From contig DATAGP010000015.1 of the NCBI GenBank assembly GCA_036263655.1, positions 1 through 64,000 of the forward strand: DNA of 64,000 nucleotides. Reading direction: 5' to 3'. Within the stretch, counting starts at the first letter, position 1; each line of letters begins with the position of its first letter. This DNA is from Schlegelella_A sp036263655. GTDB lineage: Bacteria > Pseudomonadota > Gammaproteobacteria > Burkholderiales > Burkholderiaceae_C. Position numbers and translations under genes: made by a program. The notes beneath the pieces were generated by a model. It was not told the origin of the DNA, ran no database searches, and saw only the letters and a list, made by a program, of their open reading frames with translations. Shown piece after piece: positions 16,215 to 25,142 of the stretch.

Positions 16215-19200
16215 TCACTCGAGAGGCAGTTCGATCGTGAAGGTCGCCCCCTGGTTGCGTCCGGCGCTCGAGGCCGAGAGCTTGCCGTGGTGCGCCTCGA
16301 CGGTGGCTTTGGCAATCGCAAGGCCCAAGCCCAGACCGCCAAACTCGCTCGTCACCCACTCGCCCTCCTGGGCGAAGGCGTCGAAGATGAGCGGCACCGA
16401 CTGCGGCTCGATGCCGATGCCGGTGTCCGTCACCGCCAGCACGAACTGCCCGCCGGCGTTGCTCGTCTCGACCCGGATCGAGCCGCCCGCCGGCGTGAAC
16501 TTGGATGCATTCTTGAGCAGGTTCCAGACCACCTGACGCAGGCGCTGGGCATCGCCGCGGACGTGCGACTTGACCCCCGCCAGGCGCAGCTCGAGCCGTT
16601 GCCGCTTGCTGGCGAAGTCGGCATCGCAGACGTCGGCGGCGGCGCGCACCACCTCGTGCATGTCGGTCCGCTCGCTCACCATCTCGAGCTTGCCGCTCGA
16701 GATGCGCGTCACGTCGAGCAGGTCGTCGATGAGGTGCAGCTCGGCGGTGACGTTGCGGCGGATGAGCTCCAGCGTGCCGTGCGCCGCCGCCGGCAGGTCG
16801 GGGCTGCGATCGAGCGCATGCAGGGCCAGCACGATCGGCGTCAGCGGCGTGCGCAGCTCGTGCGAGAGGATGGCGAGGAAGCGGTCCTTGGCATGGCTGG
16901 CGGCCTCGGCCTCGGCGCGCGCCCGCCGGTTGTCGACCAGCGCCTGCACCAGCTCGGCCCGGCTGATCTCGAGCGCCTCCTGCGCGGCCCGGGCGCCGGT
17001 CTGGTCGCGGAAGATCTTCAGCAGGCCGACGACGGCCGGGCCGCCGCCCTCGCGCATGGCCATCATCACGCCGCTGCCCCAGAAGCGGCTGCCGTCCTTG
17101 CGCAGGTGCCAGCGCTCGTCGGCGGCGCGGCCCTCGCTGATGGCAACGCTGGCCTCCCGCTCCGGCATGCCCGCCTTGCGGTCCTCGTCGACGAAGACGA
17201 TGTCGGCCGAGCGGCCGAGCATCTCCTGCTCGGTGTAGCCGACGATCCGCTCGGCGCCCTGGTTCCAGCTCGTGACCTTGCGCTGCAGGTCCATCGAGAC
17301 GATCGCGTATTCGCGCGCGTTCTCCACCACCAGGCGCAGCCGCTCCTCGGATTCGCGCAGCGCGGTCTCGGCGCGCTTGCGGTCCGTGACGTTGAGGACG
17401 ATCGCGGTCACCGCCGCCGGCCGGCCGTCGTCGCCGACGATCGCCGTCGCCGCGGTGCTCACCACGACGATGCTGCCGTCGCGCCGAACGTAGCGCTTTT
17501 CCATGTCGAAGGCCGTGCCGTGCTCGACCAGGCGCTGGAAGGCCTCGCGGTTGGCGGTTTGGTCGTCCGGGTGGACGAGGTCGAAGATGCGGGTGCCGAT
17601 CAGCGCCGCCTGCGGATAGCCGGCGATCTCGCAGAAGCGCTGGTTGACGAGGGTGAGGCGGCCGTCGAGGTCGAGGTGGATGACGCCCGCCGCGGCCTGG
17701 TTGACGATCGTCCGCAGCTGCGCCTCGGACTCGCGCAGCGCCTCCTCGGCGGCCTTGCGCGCGGTGATGTCGAGGAAGGTGAAGACGACGCCGGCGATGC
17801 GGTCCTCGCCGCTGCGGTACGGCAGGCCGCGGGCGAGGAAGACGCCGTTGGCGGCGCGCACCTCGCGCTCGACCGGCAGCAGCCGCTCGAGCACCCGGCG
17901 CGCGTCGTCGCCGATCTGCGCGTAGTCGATCCGCGGCGCCAGGTCCGAGAGCGGCCGACCGACGTCGGACGGGAGAAGACCAAAGATCGGCGCGGCCGAT
18001 GGCGTGTACAGCGTGATGCGCAGATGGCGGTCGAGGAAGACGGTGGCGATCGCCGTCGCCCCCATCAGGTTCTGCAGGTCGGCGTTGGCGCGGGCGAGCT
18101 CGTCGACGTTGCTCTTCAGCTCCTGGTTGACGGTGGTCAGCTCCTCGTTGATGGACTGCAGCTCCTCGCGACTGGTCTCGAGCTCCTCGGTGGCCGAGCG
18201 CAGCTCCTCGTTCATGGCCTGCAGCTCTTCGTTGTTCGCCTTCAGCTCCTGCGTCGTCGTCTCGCCGCGCTCGGCGACGTCGCGCAGGTGCCACTTCAGC
18301 TGCTCGACCTGCTGCTCGAGCTCGCGCTCCCGCGAGCCCGGCGCCACCGGCCCGTCGCCCTGGCCGGCCGCGGCGGCATCGACGGCTCGCACGTCGAAGG
18401 TGACGAGCAGGAAGCCGCGGGCGAGGTCGTCGGCACGCGACACCCGCATCACGACTTCCGCCGGCGTGCCGTCGATCGTCACCGCGGTGGCCGGCGCCTC
18501 GACCGGACCCTGCGCATCGCGGGCGTGCACCAGCGCCGTGCGCAGGGGGATCGACAGCTCGGGAAGCACGGCCGAAAGGACTTCGATCGTCGGCGCGCCG
18601 CCGGCGAAGCGGAGGAAGCGGCCCGCGGTCTCCGAGAGATGGAGGATGGCGTGGCTGTCGCTGACGATCATCGACGGCGGGCCGAGGCGCTCGATGAGGC
18701 GCAGGTGCAGCTCGCGCCACGAGGTCATGCCGGTGTCGCTCAGGCTGGCGCGCTCCCAGGCGGGCGGGTGGCGCTGCGCCAGCGAGAGCCCGCCGGGCCA
18801 GACGATGGCGGTGCGCCCGGCCTCCTGCGCCTGCAGCGCTCGCGCCAGCGCGGACGCGTCGGCCGCGACGCGGGGCAGCGGCGACCGGCCGACGAGGCGC
18901 GGCTCGTAGATGCGGTGCTTCCTGTCGACCGGCTCGAAGAGGTCTTCCCGCACGTCCGTGGTCTCGGCGCTGCCGAGGAACATCCGGCCGCCGTGGCGCA
19001 GTGCGTAGTGCAGTGTGTCGAAGCCGCGCGCCTGCGCGTCGCGGTTCAGGTAGATGAGCAGGTTGCGGCAGGACACGAGGTCGATGCGCGAGAACGGCGG
19101 GTCGCGCAGCAGGTCGTGCACCGCGAAGAGGACCAGCTCGCGGACGTCGCTGCGGACGCGGAAGCCGCGCGGGTCGCGGATGAAGAAGCGGCGCAGGCGC

Positions 19201-20471
19201 TCGTCGGAGACGTCGGCCGTGATCGTCGGCGGGTACACGCCCTCGCGGCCGACGCGGATCGCTTCCTCGGCGAGGTCGGTGGCGAAGATCTGCAGCGGCG
19301 GCGGCGCCTCCAGGCGGCGCGCGTGCTCGCACAGCAACATGGCGATCGAGTACGCCTCCTCGCCGGTGGCGCAGCCGGCGACCCAGACCCGCACCGCGTT
19401 GTCGGGGCCCTTGTTGGCGAACAGGGACGGGATCTGCGCCTCCAGGGCGTCGAAGGCGTCGCGGTCGCGAAAGAAGTTGGTGACGCTGATCAGCAGGTCG
19501 TCGACCAGCGCCGCCGCCTCGCCCGGGTGGATGCGCATGAAGGCCAGGTAGTCGGGCAGCGCCTCGATGCCGTTCACGCCCATGCGCCGGGCCAGCCGGC
19601 GCAGGATCGTCGCGCGCTTGTAGGCCATGAAGTCGCGCCCGGTCTGCCCGCGCACGTAGGTGAGGATCTCGCGCAGGCTCGCTTCGAGGTCGTCCCCGGC
19701 AGGCGGCGGGACGCCCGGATGCAGCACGCCGTCTTCCGGCGGCAGCTGCAGGCGCGGCAGGATGCCGTGGTAGCGGGTCAGCCGCGCCGGCATGTCGGCC
19801 AGGCGCAGCACCCAGTCGACCATGCCCGTGGCGATGGCCGAGCGCGGCATGCCGTCGAACTCGGCCTCGTCGGGATCCTGGGCGACCGTCAGGCCGCCGC
19901 GTTCCTTGACCCGCTTCAGGCCGATCGCGCCGTCCCCGTCGGTGCCGGAGAGGACGACGGCAGAAGCACGCGGCCCGTGCGTGTCGGCGAGGGTGCGGAA
20001 GAAGAGGTCGACGGCGACCCGGCGGCCGCGCGCCGGGGTGAGATCGGTGCAGGTCAGGTGCCCGTCCATCGCCTGGATCGTCTTGCCCGGGGCGATGACG
20101 TAGACGTGGTCGGGCTCGACCTTCGCGGTGTCGTCGACCTGCACCACCGGCATCTTCGTCGCCCGGCGCAGGATATCGGTCAGGGCGCTGCCATGGTCGG
20201 CGCCGATGTGGAGGACGACCACGAACGCCATGCCGGTGCGCGGCGGCATCGCGGCAAAGAACGCCTGCAGGCTGGGAACCGCGCCGGCCGAGCCCCCGAG
20301 GCCGACCATCGGCAGCATCTCGTACGAGCGCGCCGGCACGACGTCGTCCATCACCGACGCGAGGGCTTCCTCGGCATGGTCCGGCGAAGGCTCGATGCGC
20401 GGCTCGTCGTGGCCCTTGCCAGCCGTTTCTTGCGGCTCGGTCCCGCCCCCGAGAGATTCAGAATTCTTCAT
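16215..20471 (-). CDS. CheB-CheR-PAS-histidine kinase hybrid sensor
   Basis: 1418 residues. Order of domains: CheB methylesterase (about 50-235; Ser61, His88, Asp180), CheR methyltransferase (about 255-525; VAGCATGEEAYS at 364, CRNLLIYL at 468), a divergent PAS-like part (about 585-695), a coiled coil rich in NEEL/EEL repeats (712-800), three PAS domains (about 805-905, 915-1033, 1040-1160), HisKA with His1204 in LSHELRTP, and HATPase_c (Asn1321, DTGIGI at 1349, GLGLGLAIAK at 1379). ATG 20471 is preferred over an upstream start at 20552. Catalytic residues of CheB and the kinase look intact. No chemoreceptor or flagellar gene is nearby, so the target of methylation is unknown. The response regulator follows. 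Confidence 0.92.
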   Translation of the reverse strand: MKNSESLGGGTEPQETAGKGHDEPRIEPSPDHAEEALASVMDDVVPARSYEMLPMVGLGGSAGAVPSLQAFFAAMPPRTGMAFVVVLHIGADHGSALTDILRRATKMPVVQVDDTAKVEPDHVYVIAPGKTIQAMDGHLTCTDLTPARGRRVAVDLFFRTLADTHGPRASAVVLSGTDGDGAIGLKRVKERGGLTVAQDPDEAEFDGMPRSAIATGMVDWVLRLADMPARLTRYHGILPRLQLPPEDGVLHPGVPPPAGDDLEASLREILTYVRGQTGRDFMAYKRATILRRLARRMGVNGIEALPDYLAFMRIHPGEAAALVDDLLISVTNFFRDRDAFDALEAQIPSLFANKGPDNAVRVWVAGCATGEEAYSIAMLLCEHARRLEAPPPLQIFATDLAEEAIRVGREGVYPPTITADVSDERLRRFFIRDPRGFRVRSDVRELVLFAVHDLLRDPPFSRIDLVSCRNLLIYLNRDAQARGFDTLHYALRHGGRMFLGSAETTDVREDLFEPVDRKHRIYEPRLVGRSPLPRVAADASALARALQAQEAGRTAIVWPGGLSLAQRHPPAWERASLSDTGMTSWRELHLRLIERLGPPSMIVSDSHAILHLSETAGRFLRFAGGAPTIEVLSAVLPELSIPLRTALVHARDAQGPVEAPATAVTIDGTPAEVVMRVSRADDLARGFLLVTFDVRAVDAAAAGQGDGPVAPGSRERELEQQVEQLKWHLRDVAERGETTTQELKANNEELQAMNEELRSATEELETSREELQSINEELTTVNQELKSNVDELARANADLQNLMGATAIATVFLDRHLRITLYTPSAAPIFGLLPSDVGRPLSDLAPRIDYAQIGDDARRVLERLLPVEREVRAANGVFLARGLPYRSGEDRIAGVVFTFLDITARKAAEEALRESEAQLRTIVNQAAAGVIHLDLDGRLTLVNQRFCEIAGYPQAALIGTRIFDLVHPDDQTANREAFQRLVEHGTAFDMEKRYVRRDGSIVVVSTAATAIVGDDGRPAAVTAIVLNVTDRKRAETALRESEERLRLVVENAREYAIVSMDLQRKVTSWNQGAERIVGYTEQEMLGRSADIVFVDEDRKAGMPEREASVAISEGRAADERWHLRKDGSRFWGSGVMMAMREGGGPAVVGLLKIFRDQTGARAAQEALEISRAELVQALVDNRRARAEAEAASHAKDRFLAILSHELRTPLTPIVLALHALDRSPDLPAAAHGTLELIRRNVTAELHLIDDLLDVTRISSGKLEMVSERTDMHEVVRAAADVCDADFASKRQRLELRLAGVKSHVRGDAQRLRQVVWNLLKNASKFTPAGGSIRVETSNAGGQFVLAVTDTGIGIEPQSVPLIFDAFAQEGEWVTSEFGGLGLGLAIAKATVEAHHGKLSASSAGRNQGATFTIELPLE

Positions 20472-20669
20472 GGCGCCTGGACGATCGGTGCCGAGCCGTC
20501 CTCGCGCTTCGGACGGCCCGGCGTTGAGGATCCATTGTGCGCTGCCGCGCAACGCGCTTCGGCGCGGGTCGGCCCTAGTTCATATAGGACGACGTGCCGT
20601 CGGCGCGCCGCGACGCCGATGCCGCGATAGGATGGTGCCGCGTGCTTCGACTGTCCTCCGCGTGCGATC

Positions 20670-20960
20670 GTGATCGAGAAAATATTCGCTGCTGGCGTCG
20701 TCCTGGGTTGCGTCGTCCTGCTGCTCCGTGTCCTGCTCGGGCCGCGTCGGCGCAGCCGCCTGGACGCCGCGGTCCGCCGCACGGCGACGCTGCTGCAGCA
20801 TCGCTTCGGCCGCTTCGTCGGCCTGCCGTCGGCGCATGCGCGCGCCGAGCGCGAGGCCCGCAACGCGATCGCCCGCGCCCGCGCCCGCGCCAGCGCCGAC
20901 CGCGAGGGCAACGTGATCCGGCCGAAGGCGTTCAAGCGGAAGAAGCGCGACCTGCACTGA
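20670..20960 (+). CDS. Small basic single-span membrane protein
   Basis: 96 residues, GTG start at 20670. One membrane helix (IEKIFAAGVVLGCVVLLLRVLLG, residues 2-24) is followed by a strongly basic tail with AREREARNAIARARARA-type helix and a KRKKRDLH end. It is not a family I can name; similar short basic membrane proteins occur in this group. It is divergent from the hybrid kinase across 198 bp and convergent with the hydrolase gene. Confidence 0.6.
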   Translation: MIEKIFAAGVVLGCVVLLLRVLLGPRRRSRLDAAVRRTATLLQHRFGRFVGLPSAHARAEREARNAIARARARASADREGNVIRPKAFKRKKRDLH

Positions 20961-20996
20961 GCCGCGGCACGCCGCATCGATGACCTGGCGGCTCAG
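20957..20996. terminator. Perfect 9-bp hairpin containing both convergent stop codons
   Basis: CTGAGCCGC (20957-20965) and GCGGCTCAG (20988-20996) are exact complements around a 22-base loop. The TGA of the upstream gene (20958-20960) and the TGA of the convergent hydrolase gene (20993-20995) lie in the arms. It resembles the hairpin at 11284-11316. Confidence 0.6.
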
Positions 20997-21922
20997 CCGC
21001 GCACGTGCCGGTTCAGGAAGGCGAGCGTCCGCTGCCAGGCCTGGCGGGCCGCGCCGGCGTCGTAGCGCGGCGTGGTGTCGTTGTGGAAGCCGTGCTGCGT
21101 GCCCGGGTAAAGATAAGCCTCGTAGCGAACGCCGGCGCTCTTCAGCGCCGCCTCGTAGGGCGGCCAGGTCGCGTTCACGCCCGGATCGGTCTCGGCGAAC
21201 ATGAGCAGCAGCGGCGCCTTGACGCGGCCGGCCTCCTCGGGCGCCGGCGCGCGGCCGTAGAACGGCACGCCGGCGGCGAGGTCCGGCAGGCGCGTGGCGA
21301 GCTGGTGGACCATGGCGCCGCCCCAGCAGAAGCCGATGGCGCCGACCTTGCCGTTGCCGCCGGGTACGCCCTCGAGGTAGCGGGCGGCCGCCAGGAAGTC
21401 GGCGAGGGTCTTCGCCGGGTCGAGCTGGCCGAAGCGCTGCCGCGCCTGGTCCTCGTCACCGGGATAGCCGCCGAGCGGAGCCAGCGCGTCGGGCGCGAAG
21501 GCGATGAAGTCCTCGATCGCCAGCCGCCGCGCGACGTCCTCGATGTAGGGATTGAGGCCGCGGTTCTCGTGGATCACGAGCACCAGCGGCAGCCCGCGCG
21601 TCGCCGTGCCCGGCCCGCCCGGCGGCGGCGCGCTGACCGGCCGGACCAGCATGCCCTTGCCGGTGCCGTGGCCCTGCGGCGACGGGAACTCGACGCTCGC
21701 GGCGCGGATGCGCGGGTCGGTCCGCGGCACCTGCTGCGCGTGCGCGAAGTCGGGGCTCAGGGCCTGGAGCAGGCCGGCCGCCGTCACGCCGCCGACGGCG
21801 TAGCGGGCGGCGCCTTCGAGAAAGCCGCGCCGATCGATGGCGCCGTGCACGTAGCGGTCGAACAGCTCGAGCACGCCCGGGTGGAAATCGGCGGCGGTGG
21901 GGCGCGGGTTGTCGTTCGGCAT
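20993..21922 (-). CDS. Dienelactone hydrolase family protein, exported
   Basis: 309 residues. The alpha/beta-hydrolase has a Cys nucleophile in GFCWGGAMVH, Asp in MFAETDPGV, and His in YPGTQHGFHND, the triad of dienelactone hydrolases. Ahead of it is a Tat-like signal, RRGFLEGAARYAVGGVTAAGLLQALS, ending in AHAQ near residue 66, preceded by about 35 extra residues. The enzyme is therefore probably periplasmic, unlike the cytoplasmic ClcD type. No other chloroaromatic genes are here, so the lactone or ester substrate is unknown. Confidence 0.87.
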   Translation of the reverse strand: MPNDNPRPTAADFHPGVLELFDRYVHGAIDRRGFLEGAARYAVGGVTAAGLLQALSPDFAHAQQVPRTDPRIRAASVEFPSPQGHGTGKGMLVRPVSAPPPGGPGTATRGLPLVLVIHENRGLNPYIEDVARRLAIEDFIAFAPDALAPLGGYPGDEDQARQRFGQLDPAKTLADFLAAARYLEGVPGGNGKVGAIGFCWGGAMVHQLATRLPDLAAGVPFYGRAPAPEEAGRVKAPLLLMFAETDPGVNATWPPYEAALKSAGVRYEAYLYPGTQHGFHNDTTPRYDAGAARQAWQRTLAFLNRHVRG

Positions 21923-22015
21923 GGCGATGGGCCTCGTTCGGAGGGCGCGTTTTACCTCAGCACGTGCAGAGCGCGCGGCACAGGGGCGCTCGCGAGCCGA
22001 GGCCGCGACGGCGGC

Positions 22016-23188
22016 TCAGAGCGGCAGGCCGACGTAGTTCTCGGCGAGGGCCGTCGAGGCGGCGCGCGAGTGGACCAGGTAGTCGAGCTCGGCCTGCTGC
22101 ATCTTCATGCCGAAGTCGCCGGTGTCCGGAAAGCGGTGCATCAGCGAGGTGAACCACCAGGAGAAGCGCTCGGCCCGCCAGACGCGGCGCAGGCAGCGCG
22201 CCGAATAGGCGTCGATGCCGGCGTCGCTCTGCTCGGCGTAGTGCTCGGCGAGCGCCCGCGCCAGCACGCCGACGTCGGCGGCGGCGAGGTTGAGGCCCTT
22301 GGCACCGGTCGGCGGCACGATGTGCGCGGCGTCGCCGGCGAGGAACAGACGGCCGAAGCGCATCGGCTCGGCGACGAAGCTGCGCAGCGGCGCGATGCTC
22401 TTCTCGATCGACGGCCCGGTGACGAGCGCGGCGGCCGCCTCGGGGTCGAGGCGGGTCCGCAGCTCGGCCCAGAACGCGTCGTCGCTCCACGCCTCGACGC
22501 GCTCGTCGAGGCCGCATTGCACGTAGTAGCGGCTGCGCGTCGTCGAGCGCATGCTGCAGAGGGCGAAGCCGCGCTCGTGGTTGGAATAGATCAGCTCGTG
22601 CGACACCGGCGGCGTCTCCGACAGCACGCCGAGCCAGCCGAACGGGTACTCGCGCTCGTAGGTCCGGATCGCGCCGGCACCGACGCTCTGCCGGCTGACG
22701 CCGTGATAGCCGTCGCAGCCGGCGATGAAGTCGCAGTGCAGCTCGTGCTCGGCGCCGTCCTTGCGGAAGCGCACCGAGGGCGTGGCGCCGTCGAAGCCGT
22801 GCAGGCTGACGTCGGCCGCTTCGTAGATGCTCGGCAGGCCGGCCTTGGCGCGCAGCTGCATGAGGTCGCGCGTCACCTCCGTCTGGCCGTAGACCGTGAC
22901 CTGCTTGCCGCCGGTGAGGCCGCGCATGTCGATGCGATGGCGGGCACCGGCGAAGCAGAGCTCGATGCCGCCGTGCGGCAGTCCCTCGGCATGCACGCGC
23001 TCGCCGGCGCCGGCGGTATCGAGCAGGTCGACCGTGACCTGCTCGAGGACGCCGGCGCGGATCCGCCCGAGCACGTACTCGGGGCTGCGCTGCTCGACGA
23101 CGGTCGTCTCGACGCCTTCCCTGGCGAGCAGCGCCGCGAGGAGCAGGCCCGACGGGCCGGCGCCGACGATCGCGACCTGGGTCCTCAT
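22016..23188 (-). CDS. pobA: 4-hydroxybenzoate 3-monooxygenase
   Basis: 390 residues (PobA is usually about 394). It is an FAD/NADPH flavoprotein that converts 4-hydroxybenzoate to protocatechuate. Features: VAIVGAGPSGLLLAALLARE (FAD, residues 5-24), the NADPH-region motif around GCDGYHGVSR, and GDAAHIVPPTGAKGLNLAAADV near 285. ATG 23188 overlaps the stop of the upstream epimerase gene (ATGA), so the two are co-translated. A pobR-type regulator is not seen next to it, and ring-cleavage genes are absent from the window. Confidence 0.92.
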   Translation of the reverse strand: MRTQVAIVGAGPSGLLLAALLAREGVETTVVEQRSPEYVLGRIRAGVLEQVTVDLLDTAGAGERVHAEGLPHGGIELCFAGARHRIDMRGLTGGKQVTVYGQTEVTRDLMQLRAKAGLPSIYEAADVSLHGFDGATPSVRFRKDGAEHELHCDFIAGCDGYHGVSRQSVGAGAIRTYEREYPFGWLGVLSETPPVSHELIYSNHERGFALCSMRSTTRSRYYVQCGLDERVEAWSDDAFWAELRTRLDPEAAAALVTGPSIEKSIAPLRSFVAEPMRFGRLFLAGDAAHIVPPTGAKGLNLAAADVGVLARALAEHYAEQSDAGIDAYSARCLRRVWRAERFSWWFTSLMHRFPDTGDFGMKMQQAELDYLVHSRAASTALAENYVGLPL

Positions 23189-24216
23189 GCCGCGGCCCGG
23201 TCCATCGGCCCGACACCGCGGCGCGCCAGCAGCTCGGCCTCGCGCGCCGCGGTGAGCTTGCCGCGCCGGCGTGGGTCGTCGGCCGTGGGCACGCCCTCGT
23301 CGAGGATCGCGGCGAGGGTGTCTTCGAGCGGCCGGGTCGCCAGCCCCGCGGCGACGGCCCGGCCCAGGTCGACGCGCGCCTGGCCCCGGTGCTCGGGATC
23401 CCCCGAGGGCAGCCAGAGCGGCAGCTCGGTCCAGGGCACCACGCCCTCCGCGAGCAGGAAGGCCTCGTCGACGGCGTGCGCGCTGGCCGCCGGCGCGCCG
23501 CGCCCGGCGGCGCCCGCGAGGCAGGCGATGACGAGCGCCTGCCAGCCGATCGTGCCCTGCGCCGGCCCGGTCGCGTTGAAGGCGCCGCGCTGCTCGCGCT
23601 CGACGAGGCCGAGCACGAAGGCGGCGAGGTCGCGCACGTCGATGAACTGCAGCGGCTCGTCGGGCGGCGCCGCCGGGAACAGGAAGTCGCCGCCGGCGAG
23701 CGCGCGCCACGGCCAGTGGCTGAAGCGGCCGCTGCGGTCGCCGGCGCCGACGATGAGCCCCGGCCGCACGACCAGGGCGCGCGTGCCGAACACCTCGCGC
23801 ACCGCCGCCTCGCAGGCCGCCTTCTGCGCCCCGTAGTGGCGCAGGTCGCGGTCGGCCGGGTCGATGCCGGCCGCCGCCGCGAGCGCGTCGCTCTCCCGGA
23901 TCGGGGCGTGGGCGAACGAGGCGTAGGCCGAGATGCTGGAGACGAAGCAGTAGCAGCCGCTGTCGCGCAGGGCCTGGGCACTGGCCCGCACGTCGGGAGC
24001 GATGTAGCCGCAGGTGTCGATCACCGCGTCGAAGCGGCGCCGCGCCAGCCGGTCGAGGTCGGCGCTGCGGTCGCCGACGATCGCCTCGAGGCCGGCCGGC
24101 CAGGCCGTGCGGGCGCGGCCGCGATTGAAGACGGTGAGCCGGTGCCCGCGCGCGAGCGCGGCATCGACGAGCGCCGCGCCGAGGAAGATCCCGCCGCCGA
24201 TGATCAGGAGGTCCAT
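23185..24216 (-). CDS. NAD-dependent epimerase/dehydratase-family protein
   Basis: 343 residues. An extended SDR with the nucleotide loop MDLLIIGGGIFLGAALVDAAL, YxxxK in HYGAQKAACEAAV, and FIDVRDLAAFVLGLVE, typical of UDP-sugar epimerase/reductase-like or mRNA-binding (CSP41-type) subfamilies. ATG 24216 is chosen; upstream residues are low-complexity and antisense to the DUF3237 gene. It is coupled to pobA by a 4-bp overlap. A direct role in 4-hydroxybenzoate metabolism is not obvious, which makes the pairing interesting. Confidence 0.83.
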   Translation of the reverse strand: MDLLIIGGGIFLGAALVDAALARGHRLTVFNRGRARTAWPAGLEAIVGDRSADLDRLARRRFDAVIDTCGYIAPDVRASAQALRDSGCYCFVSSISAYASFAHAPIRESDALAAAAGIDPADRDLRHYGAQKAACEAAVREVFGTRALVVRPGLIVGAGDRSGRFSHWPWRALAGGDFLFPAAPPDEPLQFIDVRDLAAFVLGLVEREQRGAFNATGPAQGTIGWQALVIACLAGAAGRGAPAASAHAVDEAFLLAEGVVPWTELPLWLPSGDPEHRGQARVDLGRAVAAGLATRPLEDTLAAILDEGVPTADDPRRRGKLTAAREAELLARRGVGPMDRAAA

Positions 24217-24283
24217 GCGATGTGCCGACGAGTTTAGTTGCGCGGGTGCATAGTGGCCGCACCGCCGCCGACCGTCGCCCGCC

Positions 24284-24811
24284 ATGCCGCTCTCCGTCGA
24301 TGCCGCCTCCGCCGCTGCCGCTGCATTCGATCCGCGCGGCGACGACGAGAACCTGGCGCCGCCGGCGCTCGAATGGTTCGCCGACCTCTCGGTCGAGGTC
24401 GGTGCCCCGGTCGAGATCGGGCAGATGGCGCACGGCCTGCGCCGCGTCATCCCGATCCACGGCGGCTCGTGCGTCGGCCGCGGCTTCGCCGCCCGCGTGC
24501 TGCCCGGCGGCGCCGACTTCCAGCTCGTCGCGACCGCGTCGATGGCCCGGCTCGAGGCGCGCTACGTGCTCGAGGTCGAGACCGGCGAGCGCATCTATGT
24601 CCACAACGACGCCATCCGGACCGCCGCGCCGGAGGTGATGGCGCGCCTGGTGCGTGGCGATGCGGTGGACCCGCGCGAGGTCTATTTCCGCTGCCTGCCG
24701 CGCTTCGAGTGCGCCGCCCCGGCGCTGGCCTGGATCGGCGAGCGGGTGTTCCTCGGCGTCGGGGTGCGCCGGGCCGACCGGGTGCGGATGCGCTTCTTCG
24801 AGGTGCTCTAG
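24284..24811 (+). CDS. DUF3237 domain-containing protein
   Basis: 175 residues. The DUF3237 (UPF0311) pattern is visible: LEWFADLSVEVGAPVEIGQMAHGLRRVIPIHGG near the start and YFRCLPRFECAAPALAWIGERVFLGVGVR near the end, a small beta-barrel protein family without a settled function. It is divergent from the epimerase-pobA pair across only 67 bp, so the promoters overlap. No signal peptide. Confidence 0.83.
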   Translation: MPLSVDAASAAAAAFDPRGDDENLAPPALEWFADLSVEVGAPVEIGQMAHGLRRVIPIHGGSCVGRGFAARVLPGGADFQLVATASMARLEARYVLEVETGERIYVHNDAIRTAAPEVMARLVRGDAVDPREVYFRCLPRFECAAPALAWIGERVFLGVGVRRADRVRMRFFEVL

Positions 24812-24845
24812 GGCCGCTTGCCGGAACGCGCGGGGCACGCAGCTT

Positions 24846-24863
24846 GCCCCCTTGGGAAGGGGC
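24846..24863. repeat. GC hairpin with CTTGGGA loop
   Basis: GCCCC, CTTGGGAA, GGGGC. The loop heptamer CTTGGGA is the same as in the tctB-tctA hairpin at 14121-14141, although the stems differ. It follows the DUF3237 gene and could terminate it. Confidence 0.45.
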
Positions 24864-24901
24864 GGCGCGATCGGCGCCGTCGCGAACCCAGGAGTGCAAC
24901 G

Positions 24902-25120
24902 ATGCGCAACGCGGACACCCCGTCCGGCCCCGGCAAGCCGCTGAAGGAGCGGCAGGACGCCGTCACCCAGCAGGAGCAGATCGACGAGATGGATGCCGAG
25001 GCGCGGCCCGACACGCCGCTGCACGGCCAGCCGGCCGAGAACGCCCGCCACGCCGATCGCAACGCGCACGCCGACACGGCCCGCGACGGCGCCGGCGACA
25101 ACGCCAGCGGCCGCACCTGA
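24902..25120 (+). CDS. Small hydrophilic protein, 72 residues
   Basis: Not recognised. ATG 24902 is preceded by AGGAG at a good distance. The protein is almost wholly polar (MRNADTPSGPGKPLKERQD, then HADRNAHADTARDGAGDN), with no hydrophobic core, so it is probably disordered, as in small stress proteins. It is 22 bp from the following SGNH hydrolase gene, on the same strand. Confidence 0.6.
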   Translation: MRNADTPSGPGKPLKERQDAVTQQEQIDEMDAEARPDTPLHGQPAENARHADRNAHADTARDGAGDNASGRT

Positions 25121-25142
25121 GCCTCGCGCCGGACTTCGTGCC

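Noticed and set aside
20573..20593. CCTA/TAGG inverted repeat as an operator upstream of the small membrane protein
   Set aside because: A 4-bp arm is too short to separate from chance in a 198-bp gap.
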